A DNA stretch of 41,011 bases from an uncultured Oscillospiraceae bacterium (GCA_944386975.1 CALXDC010000024.1:1-41011), one strand, 5' to 3'; positions 26,199 through 33,968 are shown, numbered from the stretch's first letter. The notes: generated by a model not told the origin, from the letters alone. Numbers and translations are program-made.

Positions 26199-26224
26199 CT
26201 GCCGTGGCCGCTGGGCCACGGCAG
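26199..26224 (-). promoter_or_regulatory. intercistronic hairpin between lipoprotein and MBOAT genes
   Basis: Perfect 11-bp stem CTGCCGTGGCC (26199-26209) with GGCCACGGCAG (26214-26224); only TTT follows on the minus strand, so it is at best a leaky terminator or an mRNA 3'-end stabiliser that would favour the lipoprotein over the MBOAT protein. Confidence 0.5.
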
Positions 26225-26239
26225 CTGCAGGAATTTTGT

Positions 26240-26713
26240 TTACTGGAACAGAGCGTTGAAGGCATCCACCGCGGCAGTCTGGTCCTCCCCGGCAGCGATG
26301 AGGGCCACCACGTTGCCGTTGACCAGAACCTCGGCGTTCTGCCAGGCCTCCACGGTAGCGGGATACATGGCGCCGCCCTCCACCTGGCTGTCAATGCGGG
26401 ACTGGAAGATGCCCTTGACGGCCTCCACATCGGCCTCGTCGGCCACTTCCACCAGGGCCATCTCAAAGGCCACAGCGGAGATGGCAGCGGTCTGAAGGAC
26501 CTTCTGGTTGAAGGTGTAGCTGGAGAGACCGGGGTAGACGTTCTCCACCAGATCGTCGGTGACCTCCATCATCATGGGGACGTTCTCCCCCAGGGAGGCC
26601 ATGAACTCGTCATAGTAAGCCTGCAGGTCGGGAGCCTCCTTAGCGCTGCTGCCGCAGGCCACAAGGCCCAGAGCCATAACAAATGCAAGAGCAATGGAAA
26701 CTACTTTTTTCAT
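26240..26713 (-). CDS. DUF4358 lipoprotein (short form)
   Basis: 157 residues. Lipoprotein signal MKKVVSIALAFVMALGLVAC with LVAC lipobox, then the DUF4358 domain: ADVEAVKGIFQSRIDSQVEG, YPATVEAWQNAEVLVNGNVV and TAAVDAFNALFQ. The same segments occur in the C-terminal domain of the 22602 lipoprotein (VKAIFQARIDAMVDGGAWYP, DDIVDAFNALF). First gene of the MBOAT/DHHW operon. Function of DUF4358 is unknown; an extracellular accessory to surface acylation is inferred from linkage. AGGAGAATCTTAACG precedes the ATG. Confidence 0.87.
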   Translation of the reverse strand: MKKVVSIALAFVMALGLVACGSSAKEAPDLQAYYDEFMASLGENVPMMMEVTDDLVENVYPGLSSYTFNQKVLQTAAISAVAFEMALVEVADEADVEAVKGIFQSRIDSQVEGGAMYPATVEAWQNAEVLVNGNVVALIAAGEDQTAAVDAFNALFQ

Positions 26714-26761
26714 CGTTAAGATTCTCCTTATGATTTCATACTTCGTTCAGGTTGGAACACC

Positions 26762-26790
26762 AGTATAGACGGAGCTTCTTTTAAAAGGTT
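26762..26790 (-). promoter_or_regulatory. possible promoter of the DUF4358-MBOAT-DHHW operon
   Basis: Minus strand TATACT at 26762-26767, 49 bases before the start codon. The -35 at 17-bp spacing (AACCTT) is weak. Confidence 0.35.
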
Positions 26791-26863
26791 CCCCTATTTT
26801 TCAAAAAATATTTTCGATATTTTTCGTAGTTTCTGCCGTGAGGGAAATTATTTCTTTTTTGCC

Positions 26864-27398
26864 GGTACCCGACAGAGGGCTATCTGGTGGTCTGCCTCCG
26901 GCGGCCTACTTTTCTCATCAAAGAAAAGTAGGCAAAAGTTGACTTAGAACCAAGGTTCTAAGGACTCCTTTCGGCCTATTATGGGAAGTCTATCCCGTTT
27001 TTTCGGTGATCTTGTGCGGCTGACGGGTGCAAGGGGGTCGGAGTTCCCCTCTCCCCGCGCTTCAGCGCGCTTCCCTGGTGGTCGTCGGGGCCTCTACACC
27101 GATATTGTCAGACTTGCCAAAGCCGCACAAACTCATTCGCGGAAAAGCGGTAGCCGAAAGAATCAACGTCTACCCAACAGATGAGCGCGCTGAAGCGCGG
27201 CGCTTAAAGCAGAAGATGACCCAAATCGGCGTCACCCGCACAAAGCCTCCAACCGAACGCCTCCCTGACCATCCGGTCTTGGTAATAACCAAAGGAGTTC
27301 TTAGAACCTTGGTTCTAAGCGAGTTTTTGGTGACTTTTTGCTCGTCCAAAAAGTCACCCGCCGGAGGCAGAACACCATTCGAAATACCGTCGGGTACC
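26864..27398. repeat. 535-bp non-coding imperfect palindrome (MITE-like element)
   Basis: The ends are GGTACCCGAC (26864) and GTCGGGTACC (27389-27398). Moving inward, arms on the two sides mirror each other in order: CTGCCTCCGGCGG (26892) and its complement (27358-27370); local hairpins CCTACTTTTC/GAAAAGTAGG (26905-26932) opposite GTGACTTTTT/AAAAAGTCAC (27330-27357); CTTAGAACC-N2-GGTTCTAAG at 26943-26962 and 27300-27319; CTCCTTT and AAAGGAG; TTGTGCGGCTGACG (27012) and CGTCACCCGCACAA (27230-27243); CCGCGCTTCAGCGCGCT (27055) and its complement (27184-27200). A central 111-base part remains unpaired. No credible gene, no transposase. It fills the 740-base gap between the lipoprotein promoter and pcrA. 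Confidence 0.85.
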
Positions 27399-27453
27399 GA
27401 CAGAAGAAAAAACCTTCGTCAGCGGAGGGCCCGCCCGGCCAGAGGGCAAAATC

Positions 27454-29892
27454 TCACAGCTTGCTCATGTGGACCCCGGCGGAGCGGAGCATCAGCTTCT
27501 TGGTCCCCACCTGGTCGAAAGCCACCTCGACGAGGGCGTCGTTGCCCATCTTCCGCACCGACAGCACCATCCCCTTGCCGAAGGTCCGGTGGGTTACCAT
27601 GTCCCCCTGGCTCAGCTGCAAAAGATCCGCTGTGGCGCTGCCGCCGGCGGTGTGGGAAGAATACCCTCGGTCCGGCGCGGGCCGGGGTCGACGGCGGTAA
27701 GCGGACGCCGCTATGCGGACGGCGGTGTGCTCCTCCCCCTCAAAGCCGGTGTGCTCCTCCCGGATGCGGGGCTCCGGCTTGCCCTGCCAGATGCTGTTCT
27801 CCCCGGGCACCTCCTCCAAAAACCGGGAGGCCTTGTTGCTGGTGGTGCGGCCGAAGAGCATCCGCTGCCGGGCGTTGGTCATGATGAGCCGCTCCTTGGC
27901 CCGGGTCATGGCCACGTAGCACAGCCGCCGCTCCTCCTCCATCTCCTCACTCTCGCCGATGCAGCGCATGCCGGGGAAGATCCCCTCCTCCATGCCCACT
28001 ACATAGACATTGGGGAACTCCAACCCCTTGGCGCTGTGCATGGTCATCAGCGTCACCGCATTGTCCCCGTCCTCGGTACCGTCCAGGTCGGTGTACAGGG
28101 CCACCGTGTCGAGGAAGCCTGCCAGAGAGGGGTCCTCCTGGCCGCTGTCCAAAAACTGGAGGATACTGGATCGCAGCTCCTGGATGTTCTCCAGACGGCC
28201 CCGGCTCTCCATGTCCCCCTTCTGCTCCAGAGCCAGGCGGTAGCCGCTGCGCTCCACCACCAGGTCGTAGAAGTCCGGCAGGGGCAGGTCATCTGCCTGG
28301 TCCTTGAGCTCCTCGATCATCTTCACGAAGTCCATCAGCTTCCCGGCGGACCGCTTCAAATCGGCGTAGGCCTCCGCGTCTTTCAAAATCTCATAGGCGG
28401 GGACTCCCTGCTGATAGGCCAGCTGCTGGACCCGGTCCACCGTGGTGGGACCGATGCCCCGGGCGGGGGCGTTGATGATCCGACGGAGCCGGAGGTCGTC
28501 GGCGCTGTTGTTGATGACACAGAGGTAGGACAGCATGTCCTTCACCTCCATGCGGTCGAAAAACTTGAGGCCCCCTACCACCTGGTAGGGGATTCCGTTG
28601 CGCTTGAGGGCCATTTCCAGGGCGTTGGACTGGGCGTTCATCCGGTAGAGAACGGCGCTGTCCTTCCACTCCAGTCCACGGCTCCGGGAGGCCAGAATCT
28701 GGCCCGCCACATAGGCCGCCTCGTCCCCCTCGCTATACACCGTCTTGATCTGCACCGGGTCCCCCTGGCCGTTCTCCGTCCAGAGGGTCTTGCCCTTGCG
28801 GCTCTGGTTGTTGCGGATCACCGCGTTGGCCGCGTCCAGGATGTTCTGGGTGGAGCGGTAGTTCTGCTCCAGGCGGATGGTCCGGGCCCCGGCATACTCC
28901 TGCTCGAAGCTCAAGATGTTCTCGATATTGGCCCCCCGGAAGCGGTAGATGCTCTGGTCGTCGTCGCCCACCACGCAGATGTTGCCCTTCTCCCCAGTAA
29001 GGAGCTTCGCCAGCAGGTACTGGAGGTGGTTGGTATCCTGGTACTCGTCGATGAGCACATAGCGGAACTTCCGCTGGTAGTAGGCCCGGACCTCCTTATT
29101 TTTCTGGAGGAGATGGACGGTATGGAGGATGATGTCGTCAAAGTCCAGGGCGTTGGCGTCCCGGAGGCGGCGCTCGTAGCCCTCGTAGATCTTGGCGAAA
29201 CGGAGGAGCCGCCAGTCGTTGGTGCTCTCCATCCGCTCCCGAAACTCCTCCAGGCTCTCGTTTTGGTCTTTGGAGGCGCTGATGTGGGACAGCACCGCCC
29301 GGAGCGGGAACTCTTTCTCCTCCAGCTTCAACTCCTTCAGCACATCCTTGACGACCCGCTTGCTGTCCTCGGTGTCGTAGATGGTAAAGCTGTTGGTGAA
29401 GCCCTCCCCCAGCTTCTCCATGTCCCGGCGGAGAATCCGCACGCAGGCGGAATGGAAGGTGGCGGCCCAGATGTCGTTGGCGGCTGCGCCGCACATCCGC
29501 TCCAACCGCTCCTTCAACTCCCCGGCGGCCTTGTTGGTGAAGGTGATGGCGATCACCGACCAGGGCACCGCAGGGTCCACGGCGCACAGCCGCCGGGCCT
29601 CCCCCCAATCCTCCGGGGCGGGCTGGGCCGGAAAGTTTTCCAAAAAGCGGAGGTCCTCCTCCGTGGCCCACTGGGGCACCTCGCAGGTGTCGCTGCCCCG
29701 GCCGAAGGTGAGCAGGTTGTCCACCCGATTGATGAGGACGGTGGTCTTCCCGCTGCCCGCCCCCGCCAGCAGCAGAAGAGGCCCCTCAGTGGTCAGCACC
29801 GCTTCCCGCTGCTGAGGGTTCAGTCGCTGGTACCGCCGGGCGATCACCGCCCGCCGGGCGTCGGCATAGCGCCGGATAAAATCCTGTGTCAT
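27454..29892 (-). CDS. pcrA: ATP-dependent DNA helicase PcrA/UvrD
   Basis: 812 residues, slightly longer than typical PcrA (about 720-750). UvrD-type superfamily 1 motifs in order: Q motif LNPQQREAV; Walker A AGAGSGKTT (43-51); motif Ia ITFTNKAAGELKERL; motif II LIDEYQDTN; motif III GDDDQSIYRFRGA; motif IV RLEQNYRST; motif V MTMHSAKGLEFPNVYVVG; motif VI YVAMTRAKERL. The C-terminal end (GDMVTHRTFGKGMVL through SAGVHMSKL) is the PcrA Tudor-like domain that contacts RNA polymerase. Known role: 3'-5' helicase in nucleotide-excision repair, transcription-coupled repair and replication-conflict resolution. No clear intrinsic terminator follows; the palindromic element begins 56 bases past the stop. 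Confidence 0.95.
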   Translation of the reverse strand: MTQDFIRRYADARRAVIARRYQRLNPQQREAVLTTEGPLLLLAGAGSGKTTVLINRVDNLLTFGRGSDTCEVPQWATEEDLRFLENFPAQPAPEDWGEARRLCAVDPAVPWSVIAITFTNKAAGELKERLERMCGAAANDIWAATFHSACVRILRRDMEKLGEGFTNSFTIYDTEDSKRVVKDVLKELKLEEKEFPLRAVLSHISASKDQNESLEEFRERMESTNDWRLLRFAKIYEGYERRLRDANALDFDDIILHTVHLLQKNKEVRAYYQRKFRYVLIDEYQDTNHLQYLLAKLLTGEKGNICVVGDDDQSIYRFRGANIENILSFEQEYAGARTIRLEQNYRSTQNILDAANAVIRNNQSRKGKTLWTENGQGDPVQIKTVYSEGDEAAYVAGQILASRSRGLEWKDSAVLYRMNAQSNALEMALKRNGIPYQVVGGLKFFDRMEVKDMLSYLCVINNSADDLRLRRIINAPARGIGPTTVDRVQQLAYQQGVPAYEILKDAEAYADLKRSAGKLMDFVKMIEELKDQADDLPLPDFYDLVVERSGYRLALEQKGDMESRGRLENIQELRSSILQFLDSGQEDPSLAGFLDTVALYTDLDGTEDGDNAVTLMTMHSAKGLEFPNVYVVGMEEGIFPGMRCIGESEEMEEERRLCYVAMTRAKERLIMTNARQRMLFGRTTSNKASRFLEEVPGENSIWQGKPEPRIREEHTGFEGEEHTAVRIAASAYRRRPRPAPDRGYSSHTAGGSATADLLQLSQGDMVTHRTFGKGMVLSVRKMGNDALVEVAFDQVGTKKLMLRSAGVHMSKL

Positions 29893-30011
29893 GCAGTCTC
29901 TTCCTTCCTATCGGGGGGCTTTTCTGCCCCCGCCGTCTCACATATCCCACCCTCTCGGGCGGCGTGTTGGTCGTTTCTTTTCCCGGGAAATGGTCCCGAA
30001 CCGCAACAAGG

Positions 30012-30040
30012 CCGCGAGCCCTGAGAACCAGGGCTCGCGG
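30012..30040. repeat. strong hairpin in the pcrA-ltaE divergent region
   Basis: Perfect 12-bp stem CCGCGAGCCCTG (30012-30023) with CAGGGCTCGCGG (30029-30040), extendable by AAGG/CCTT. It has no adjacent T-run on either strand. The 282-base region otherwise holds the ltaE promoter and no gene. It may end antisense transcripts or be a leftover of a small repeat. Confidence 0.6.
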
Positions 30041-30102
30041 TGCCTTCCGGTATTTTCTATTTTAATATAGAAGCCCCTCCGGGTCAAGCGGGATTCCCGC
30101 CA

Positions 30103-30131
30103 TTTACAACAGTCCCTCGCCGTGCTATAGT
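30103..30131 (+). promoter_or_regulatory. sigma-A promoter of ltaE
   Basis: TTTACA (30103-30108), 17-bp spacer, TATAGT (30126-30131), 43 bases before the ATG. Confidence 0.7.
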
Positions 30132-30174
30132 GGAGCAAAGACGCCCAAGCGGGCAAGACAAAGGAGACAGATCC

Positions 30175-31200
30175 ATGCTCTACTTCCGAAACGACTACTC
30201 CCAGGGGGCCTGTCAGGAGGTGCTGAACGCCCTGGTGGAGACCAATCTCATCCCCACCGCCGGCTACGGTACCGACCAGTTCTGCGCCGCAGCGGCAGAG
30301 ACCATCCGGGACCTCTGCGAAGCTCCCTCCGCCCAGATCCATTTTCTGGTAGGTGGCACCCAGGTGAACAAGACCGCCATTGGGGCTTTTCTCCGGCCTT
30401 ATGAGGCGGTAATTGCCGCCTCCACCGGCCACATCTGCGTCCACGAAACCGGGGCCATCGAGCACAACGGCCATAAGATCCTGGCCCTCCCCTCCCCCGA
30501 CGGGAAGCTGCAGCCCGAGCAAATCCGCGCCGCAGCGGAGGCCCATTGCGATGAGCACATGGTGCTGCCCCGGCTGGTCTATGTGTCCAACACCACCGAG
30601 GTGGGGACGGTGTATAGCCTTGCGGAGCTCACCGCCCTCAGCGACTGCTGCCGGGAGCTGGGGCTGCTGCTTTATTGCGACGGGGCGAGATTGGGCTCCG
30701 CCATGACGGTGGAGGGGGCGGACACCACCTTTGCCGATTACGCCAGGCTGTGCGACGCCTTTACCATCGGCGGCACGAAGAATGGTCTCCTCTTCGGGGA
30801 GGCCCTGGTGCTCACCAATCCCGCCCTCTTTCCCCACTTCCGCCACGCCATGAAGCAGCAGGGGGCCGTTCTGGCCAAGGGCCGTCTGCTGGGGGTCCAG
30901 TTCGACGCAGTGCTGCGGGATGGGCTTTATCTGCAGCTGGCACGCCACGCCAACGCCATGGCGGCAAAGCTTCGCCGGGGGCTTCTGGACCTGGGATACC
31001 AGATGGCGGTGGGCTCCCCTTCCAACCAGCTCTTCCCCCTCCTGACCCCCGCCCAGGAAACCCGGCTCCAGCAGGACTGCGCCTATGAGGTCCAGAGCCG
31101 GGACGACCGGGGCGTGTGCGTCCGCTTTGTCACCTCCTGGGCCACCACGGAGGAGGAGGTAGACGGCCTCCTGACCATGATGAAGGAGGTGCGGGCATGA
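30175..31200 (+). CDS. ltaE: low-specificity L-threonine aldolase family enzyme
   Basis: 341 residues from ATG 30175 (AAGGAG 8 bases upstream and a promoter just before; longer in-frame extension rejected). PLP-dependent fold-type I aldolase: MLYFRNDYSQGACQEVLNAL, VGGTQVNKTAIGAFLRPYEA, HETGAIEHNGHKIL, LLYCDGARLG (Asp that binds the PLP pyridine) and TIGGTKNGLLFGEAL with the Schiff-base Lys. Known reaction: L-threonine or L-allo-threonine to glycine and acetaldehyde. Overlaps the downstream FMN-binding protein gene by 4 bases (ATGA). Confidence 0.92.
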   Translation: MLYFRNDYSQGACQEVLNALVETNLIPTAGYGTDQFCAAAAETIRDLCEAPSAQIHFLVGGTQVNKTAIGAFLRPYEAVIAASTGHICVHETGAIEHNGHKILALPSPDGKLQPEQIRAAAEAHCDEHMVLPRLVYVSNTTEVGTVYSLAELTALSDCCRELGLLLYCDGARLGSAMTVEGADTTFADYARLCDAFTIGGTKNGLLFGEALVLTNPALFPHFRHAMKQQGAVLAKGRLLGVQFDAVLRDGLYLQLARHANAMAAKLRRGLLDLGYQMAVGSPSNQLFPLLTPAQETRLQQDCAYEVQSRDDRGVCVRFVTSWATTEEEVDGLLTMMKEVRA

Positions 31201-31679
31201 AGATGCGCCGGGCGGAGCGGCAGGTGACGGACCTGGCCGCCATTCAGGAGATTGTCAAGGCCTGCAACGTTTGCCGCCTTGCTATGCAGGATGAGGAGGG
31301 ACTGTACATTGTCCCCCTGAGCCCCGGCGCCAAGTGGGAGGGGGAAAAGCTGACCCTCTACTTCCACTGCGCCGGGGAGGGGCGGAAAATTTCCGCCCTC
31401 CGGGCGGACCACCGGTGTGCCTTTGAGATGGACTGCGGCTGGCGGCTCACCGGCGAGGAGGGGAACGCCTGCACTTATAGCTGTGATTATCAGTCCGTCA
31501 CCGGAGTGGGAACAGTCCGGTTTGTGGAGGACCCCCAAGAAAAAATGGCGGCGCTGGCGGTGATTATGACGCATCAGTCAGGAAAGGAATTTTCCTTTAC
31601 TGAAAAGATGGCACAGAGCGTTACCGTCCTGGCGCTGGAGGCGGAGGCCTACACCGCCAAGGCCCATCGCTCGGAATAA
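31197..31679 (+). CDS. pyridoxamine 5'-phosphate oxidase-like FMN-binding protein (NimA-like)
   Basis: 160 residues from ATG 31197, overlapping the ltaE stop. The split-barrel flavin-binding fold is indicated by MRRAERQVTDLAAIQEIVKA, CNVCRLAMQDEEGLYIVPLS, LYFHCAGEGRKISALR and VTGVGTVRFVEDPQEKMAAL, typical of the 5-nitroimidazole-resistance (Nim)-like branch of PPOX proteins. Known members bind FMN; many have unproven substrates. Coupling to a PLP enzyme could mean a link to B6 or amino-acid metabolism, but true PNPO activity should not be assumed. Strong terminator 12 bases downstream. Confidence 0.85.
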   Translation: MKMRRAERQVTDLAAIQEIVKACNVCRLAMQDEEGLYIVPLSPGAKWEGEKLTLYFHCAGEGRKISALRADHRCAFEMDCGWRLTGEEGNACTYSCDYQSVTGVGTVRFVEDPQEKMAALAVIMTHQSGKEFSFTEKMAQSVTVLALEAEAYTAKAHRSE

Positions 31680-31691
31680 GGCTCTGGTTTA

Positions 31692-31735
31692 AAAAGCGCC
31701 TCTGCGGGAGAAACCGGTCCCGCAGAGGCGCTTTT
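31692..31735. terminator. bidirectional intrinsic terminator
   Basis: Perfect 18-bp stem, AAAAGCGCCTCTGCGGGA (31692-31709) with TCCCGCAGAGGCGCTTTT (31718-31735), 8-base loop, A-run on the left and T-run on the right. It serves both the ltaE pair (plus) and the convergent glycosyltransferase gene (minus). Confidence 0.92.
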
Positions 31736-31740
31736 CCTAT

Positions 31741-32931
31741 TCAGGCGGTGGGGAGACGCGCCCCCTGTCCCTCGTGCTGGATGGCGTGCCACCGTGTGGT
31801 GTCGTGGAAGAGGGACAGCACCTGGAGGGGCAGCCAGGAGGCCATGAAGAAGGGGAAGAGGAGGACGGCCCCCAGCATCTCCTCAGGCCGGTAGCGGCCC
31901 AGAAGGCACAGAAGCATTCCCCCAAGCGCCATGGCGCAGTACCCCATCAGCGCCATCGGCAGCAGCAGGTACCCATCCCCGAAGAGAAGGGCGTTCACCG
32001 CCAGAAGGAGGCCGGACACCGCCTGGGCAAAGGGGGCCAGCAGAAACATGGTCATGTCCAGGCGGAGGAAGAGGTTGGCGCTCCCCCCGCTCCACAACCG
32101 CCCCACCTCCTGGCGGCCCACCTGCATCACCCCACTGCACCACCGCTTGCGCTGGCGGAGGGACAGACTGAATCGTGTGGGAGCCTCGTCGTAGGTCACC
32201 GCCTCCGGCACCCAGTGGACCCGGTACCCGGCGGCGGCGCACTGGGCGGCAAACTCCGCGTCCTCAGCGATGGTGGAGGTATTCCAGCCCCCCAGCCGCT
32301 CCAGCACCTCCCGATGGATCACAAAGCCGGTACCCACCAGCTTGGCCGACAGCCCCAGGGCCGCCCGTGGCCGGTTGAATACCCAGTCGAAGCTGGTGAA
32401 ATAGAGGCCGTAGCACCCGGCCACGGCGCTGCTGCCGGGGTTGCCCGCCCGGTGCTGGCCCTTGCACACCCGTGCCCCTGCCAAAATGGCGTCGTTGCAC
32501 CGGGCCAGGAAGTCCGGATGGACCACGTTGTCCGCGTCAAAAACCACAAAGGCGTCGTAGTTTTTTCCCATCAGCTGCCCCAAAGCCTGGTGGAGGGCCC
32601 CGCCCTTGCTGTGAACGGGGCTGAGGCACTGGAGAATCTTCGCCCCCGCCGCTGCGGCTACCGCCTCGGTGTAGTCGGTGCAGTTGTTGGGCACCACGTA
32701 GATGTCCCGGAGCCGGGCCGGATAGCGCTGCTCCAGGATACTGTCCACCAGCTGGGCAATGACCCGCTCCTCATTCCGGGCGGCCACCACCACAGCGAAC
32801 CGGGTCCGGGGCGGCGCTTTGGGATAGGCACGGCGGCGGCGCAGGGTGAACACCGCCACGCACACAAAATATAAGGTAAACAGCTTCAGTACCAGCGCCA
32901 GGGCCAGCGTCCACTGCTCCAATGCCTCCAT
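31741..32931 (-). CDS. family 2 glycosyltransferase (processive, membrane)
   Basis: 396 residues. N-terminal TM (LALALVLKLFTLYFVCVAVF), GT2 catalytic domain with VVVAARNEERVIAQLV, the DxD-type VVFDADNVVHPDFL, the base motif AEDAEFAAQC, and QRKRWCSG (the Q/RxxRW motif of processive beta-glycosyltransferases), followed by C-terminal TMs (FLLAPFAQAVSGLLLAVNAL; LLLPMALMGYCAMALGGMLL; LGAVLLFPFFMASWLPL). Known relatives make or extend surface polysaccharides from UDP-sugars. It has GAGGAGG upstream and stands alone, divergent from the two-component system, which may regulate it. Confidence 0.9.
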   Translation of the reverse strand: MEALEQWTLALALVLKLFTLYFVCVAVFTLRRRRAYPKAPPRTRFAVVVAARNEERVIAQLVDSILEQRYPARLRDIYVVPNNCTDYTEAVAAAAGAKILQCLSPVHSKGGALHQALGQLMGKNYDAFVVFDADNVVHPDFLARCNDAILAGARVCKGQHRAGNPGSSAVAGCYGLYFTSFDWVFNRPRAALGLSAKLVGTGFVIHREVLERLGGWNTSTIAEDAEFAAQCAAAGYRVHWVPEAVTYDEAPTRFSLSLRQRKRWCSGVMQVGRQEVGRLWSGGSANLFLRLDMTMFLLAPFAQAVSGLLLAVNALLFGDGYLLLPMALMGYCAMALGGMLLCLLGRYRPEEMLGAVLLFPFFMASWLPLQVLSLFHDTTRWHAIQHEGQGARLPTA

Positions 32932-33024
32932 AGGGACACCTCCTCTTTGGTCTTGTGAAAGGAAGGGATGTTCGGACTATGGTGATGGTAACAGAGAAAA
33001 TTTAACAGGAAAGGGTGAGAGAGA

Positions 33025-33118
33025 TTAAGATTTTCTTAATCTCCGGATTTCCTTTCCTGTTCTTAATATTTTCTTAAAGGACCTTTCCCTTTTATCTTAA
33101 AAACATCTGTGCTACAAT
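33025..33118 (+). promoter_or_regulatory. promoter and TCTTAA direct-repeat operator of the two-component operon
   Basis: TACAAT at 33113-33118 is the likely -10 (TTTTAT at 17 bp as a weak -35). Upstream are TTAAGATTTTCTTAA (33025-33039) and TTAATATTTTCTTAA (33063-33077); TCTTAA occurs at 33034, 33061, 33072 and 33095, two of them exactly 11 bp apart, the spacing used by OmpR/PhoB-type dimers. Probably the autoregulatory site of the regulator encoded downstream, and possibly shared with the divergent glycosyltransferase. Confidence 0.5.
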
Positions 33119-33145
33119 ATGGGCGAAAGGTAGGGACGGACACTT

Positions 33146-33856
33146 ATGCCCAACATTCTCATCTGCGACGACGAGCGGGACATCGTCTCCGCTCTGAAAA
33201 TCTACTTATCCGCCGACGGCTACACCCTCTTCACCGCCTATACCGGCCGGGAGGCCCTGGACATCGTGGCCCGGGAGGAAATTCATCTTATTTTAATGGA
33301 TATCATGATGCCGGAGATGGACGGGATCTCCGCCACCGCCAAGCTGCGGGAGACCTGCAACATCCCCATTATCCTCCTCACCGCCAAGAGTGAGAGCACC
33401 GACAAGGTGCTGGGCCTTAATGTGGGGGCCGACGACTACATCACCAAGCCCTTCGACCCGGTGGAAGTGCTGGCCCGGGTCCGGTCCCAGCTGCGGCGGT
33501 ACACCCGCTTGGGCGGTATGGTCCAGAAGACCTCCCGCCTCACCATCGGCGGCATCGAGCTGGATGACGAGAGCAAGCGGGTCACCGTGGACGGGGAGAG
33601 CGTGAGCCTCACCCCTATGGAGTACAACATTCTCCATCTCCTCATGCAGCACCCCGGGCGAGTCTACTCCTCCGCCCAGATCTACGAGCTGGTGTGGAAC
33701 GAGGCGGCTCTCGGGTCCGAGAGCGCCGTGGCGGTCCACATCCGGCATCTCCGGGAAAAGATCGAGATCAACCCATCCGAGCCCCGGTACCTGAAGGTGG
33801 TATGGGGCCTCGGCTACAAGATGGAGGACATCAAGTCCTCCGCCTCACAACTTTGA
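33146..33856 (+). CDS. OmpR/PhoB-family response regulator
   Basis: 236 residues. Receiver domain with acidic pocket CDDE (Asp8, Asp9), phospho-acceptor Asp52 in LILMDIMMPEMDG, Thr in ILLTAK, and Lys in YITKPFDPVEVL; C-terminal winged helix with SVSLTPMEYNILHLLMQHPG, SAQIYELVWNEAAL and AVHIRHLREKIEI. Close in pattern to VanR-like regulators. Paired with the kinase at 33961. The operator repeats upstream suggest autoregulation. Confidence 0.95.
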   Translation: MPNILICDDERDIVSALKIYLSADGYTLFTAYTGREALDIVAREEIHLILMDIMMPEMDGISATAKLRETCNIPIILLTAKSESTDKVLGLNVGADDYITKPFDPVEVLARVRSQLRRYTRLGGMVQKTSRLTIGGIELDDESKRVTVDGESVSLTPMEYNILHLLMQHPGRVYSSAQIYELVWNEAALGSESAVAVHIRHLREKIEINPSEPRYLKVVWGLGYKMEDIKSSASQL

Positions 33857-33872
33857 AAGGACGGAATCTCTT

Positions 33873-33968
33873 ATGCTGAAAAAAGTGCTTCTCTTCTGTC
33901 TCCTCCCCGTGGCCGTTCTGGCCGGCGTCGGCATGGTGGTGTTCCGCAGGGTGCGCCGTTATGTCTGA
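33873..33968 (+). CDS. 31-residue single-span membrane protein between regulator and kinase
   Basis: ATG 33873 to TGA 33968: a start of MLKKVLLFC, a hydrophobic core (LLPVAVLAGVGMVVF), and a basic tail (RRVRRYV). The topology rule (positive charges at both ends, one helix) fits a tiny membrane protein. A moderate GGAAT/AAAGGA lies upstream. It fills the 104-base gap between the two genes and overlaps the kinase start by 8 bases, so it is translationally linked to the kinase. Could be a small regulator of the kinase, or a fortuitous frame; not verified. Confidence 0.5.
   Translation: MLKKVLLFCLLPVAVLAGVGMVVFRRVRRYV

Noticed and set aside
27701-27740. CRISPR or tandem repeats anywhere in the window
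   Set aside because: Scanning showed no regularly spaced identical repeats; KPEE-type repeats at about 22,995-23,045 are protein low complexity.
27027-27884. Plus-strand frame of 285 codons starting in the palindromic element
   Set aside because: The first part is the non-coding inverted repeat and the rest is antisense to pcrA; no ribosome-binding site and low-complexity Arg/Pro/Cys-rich product.
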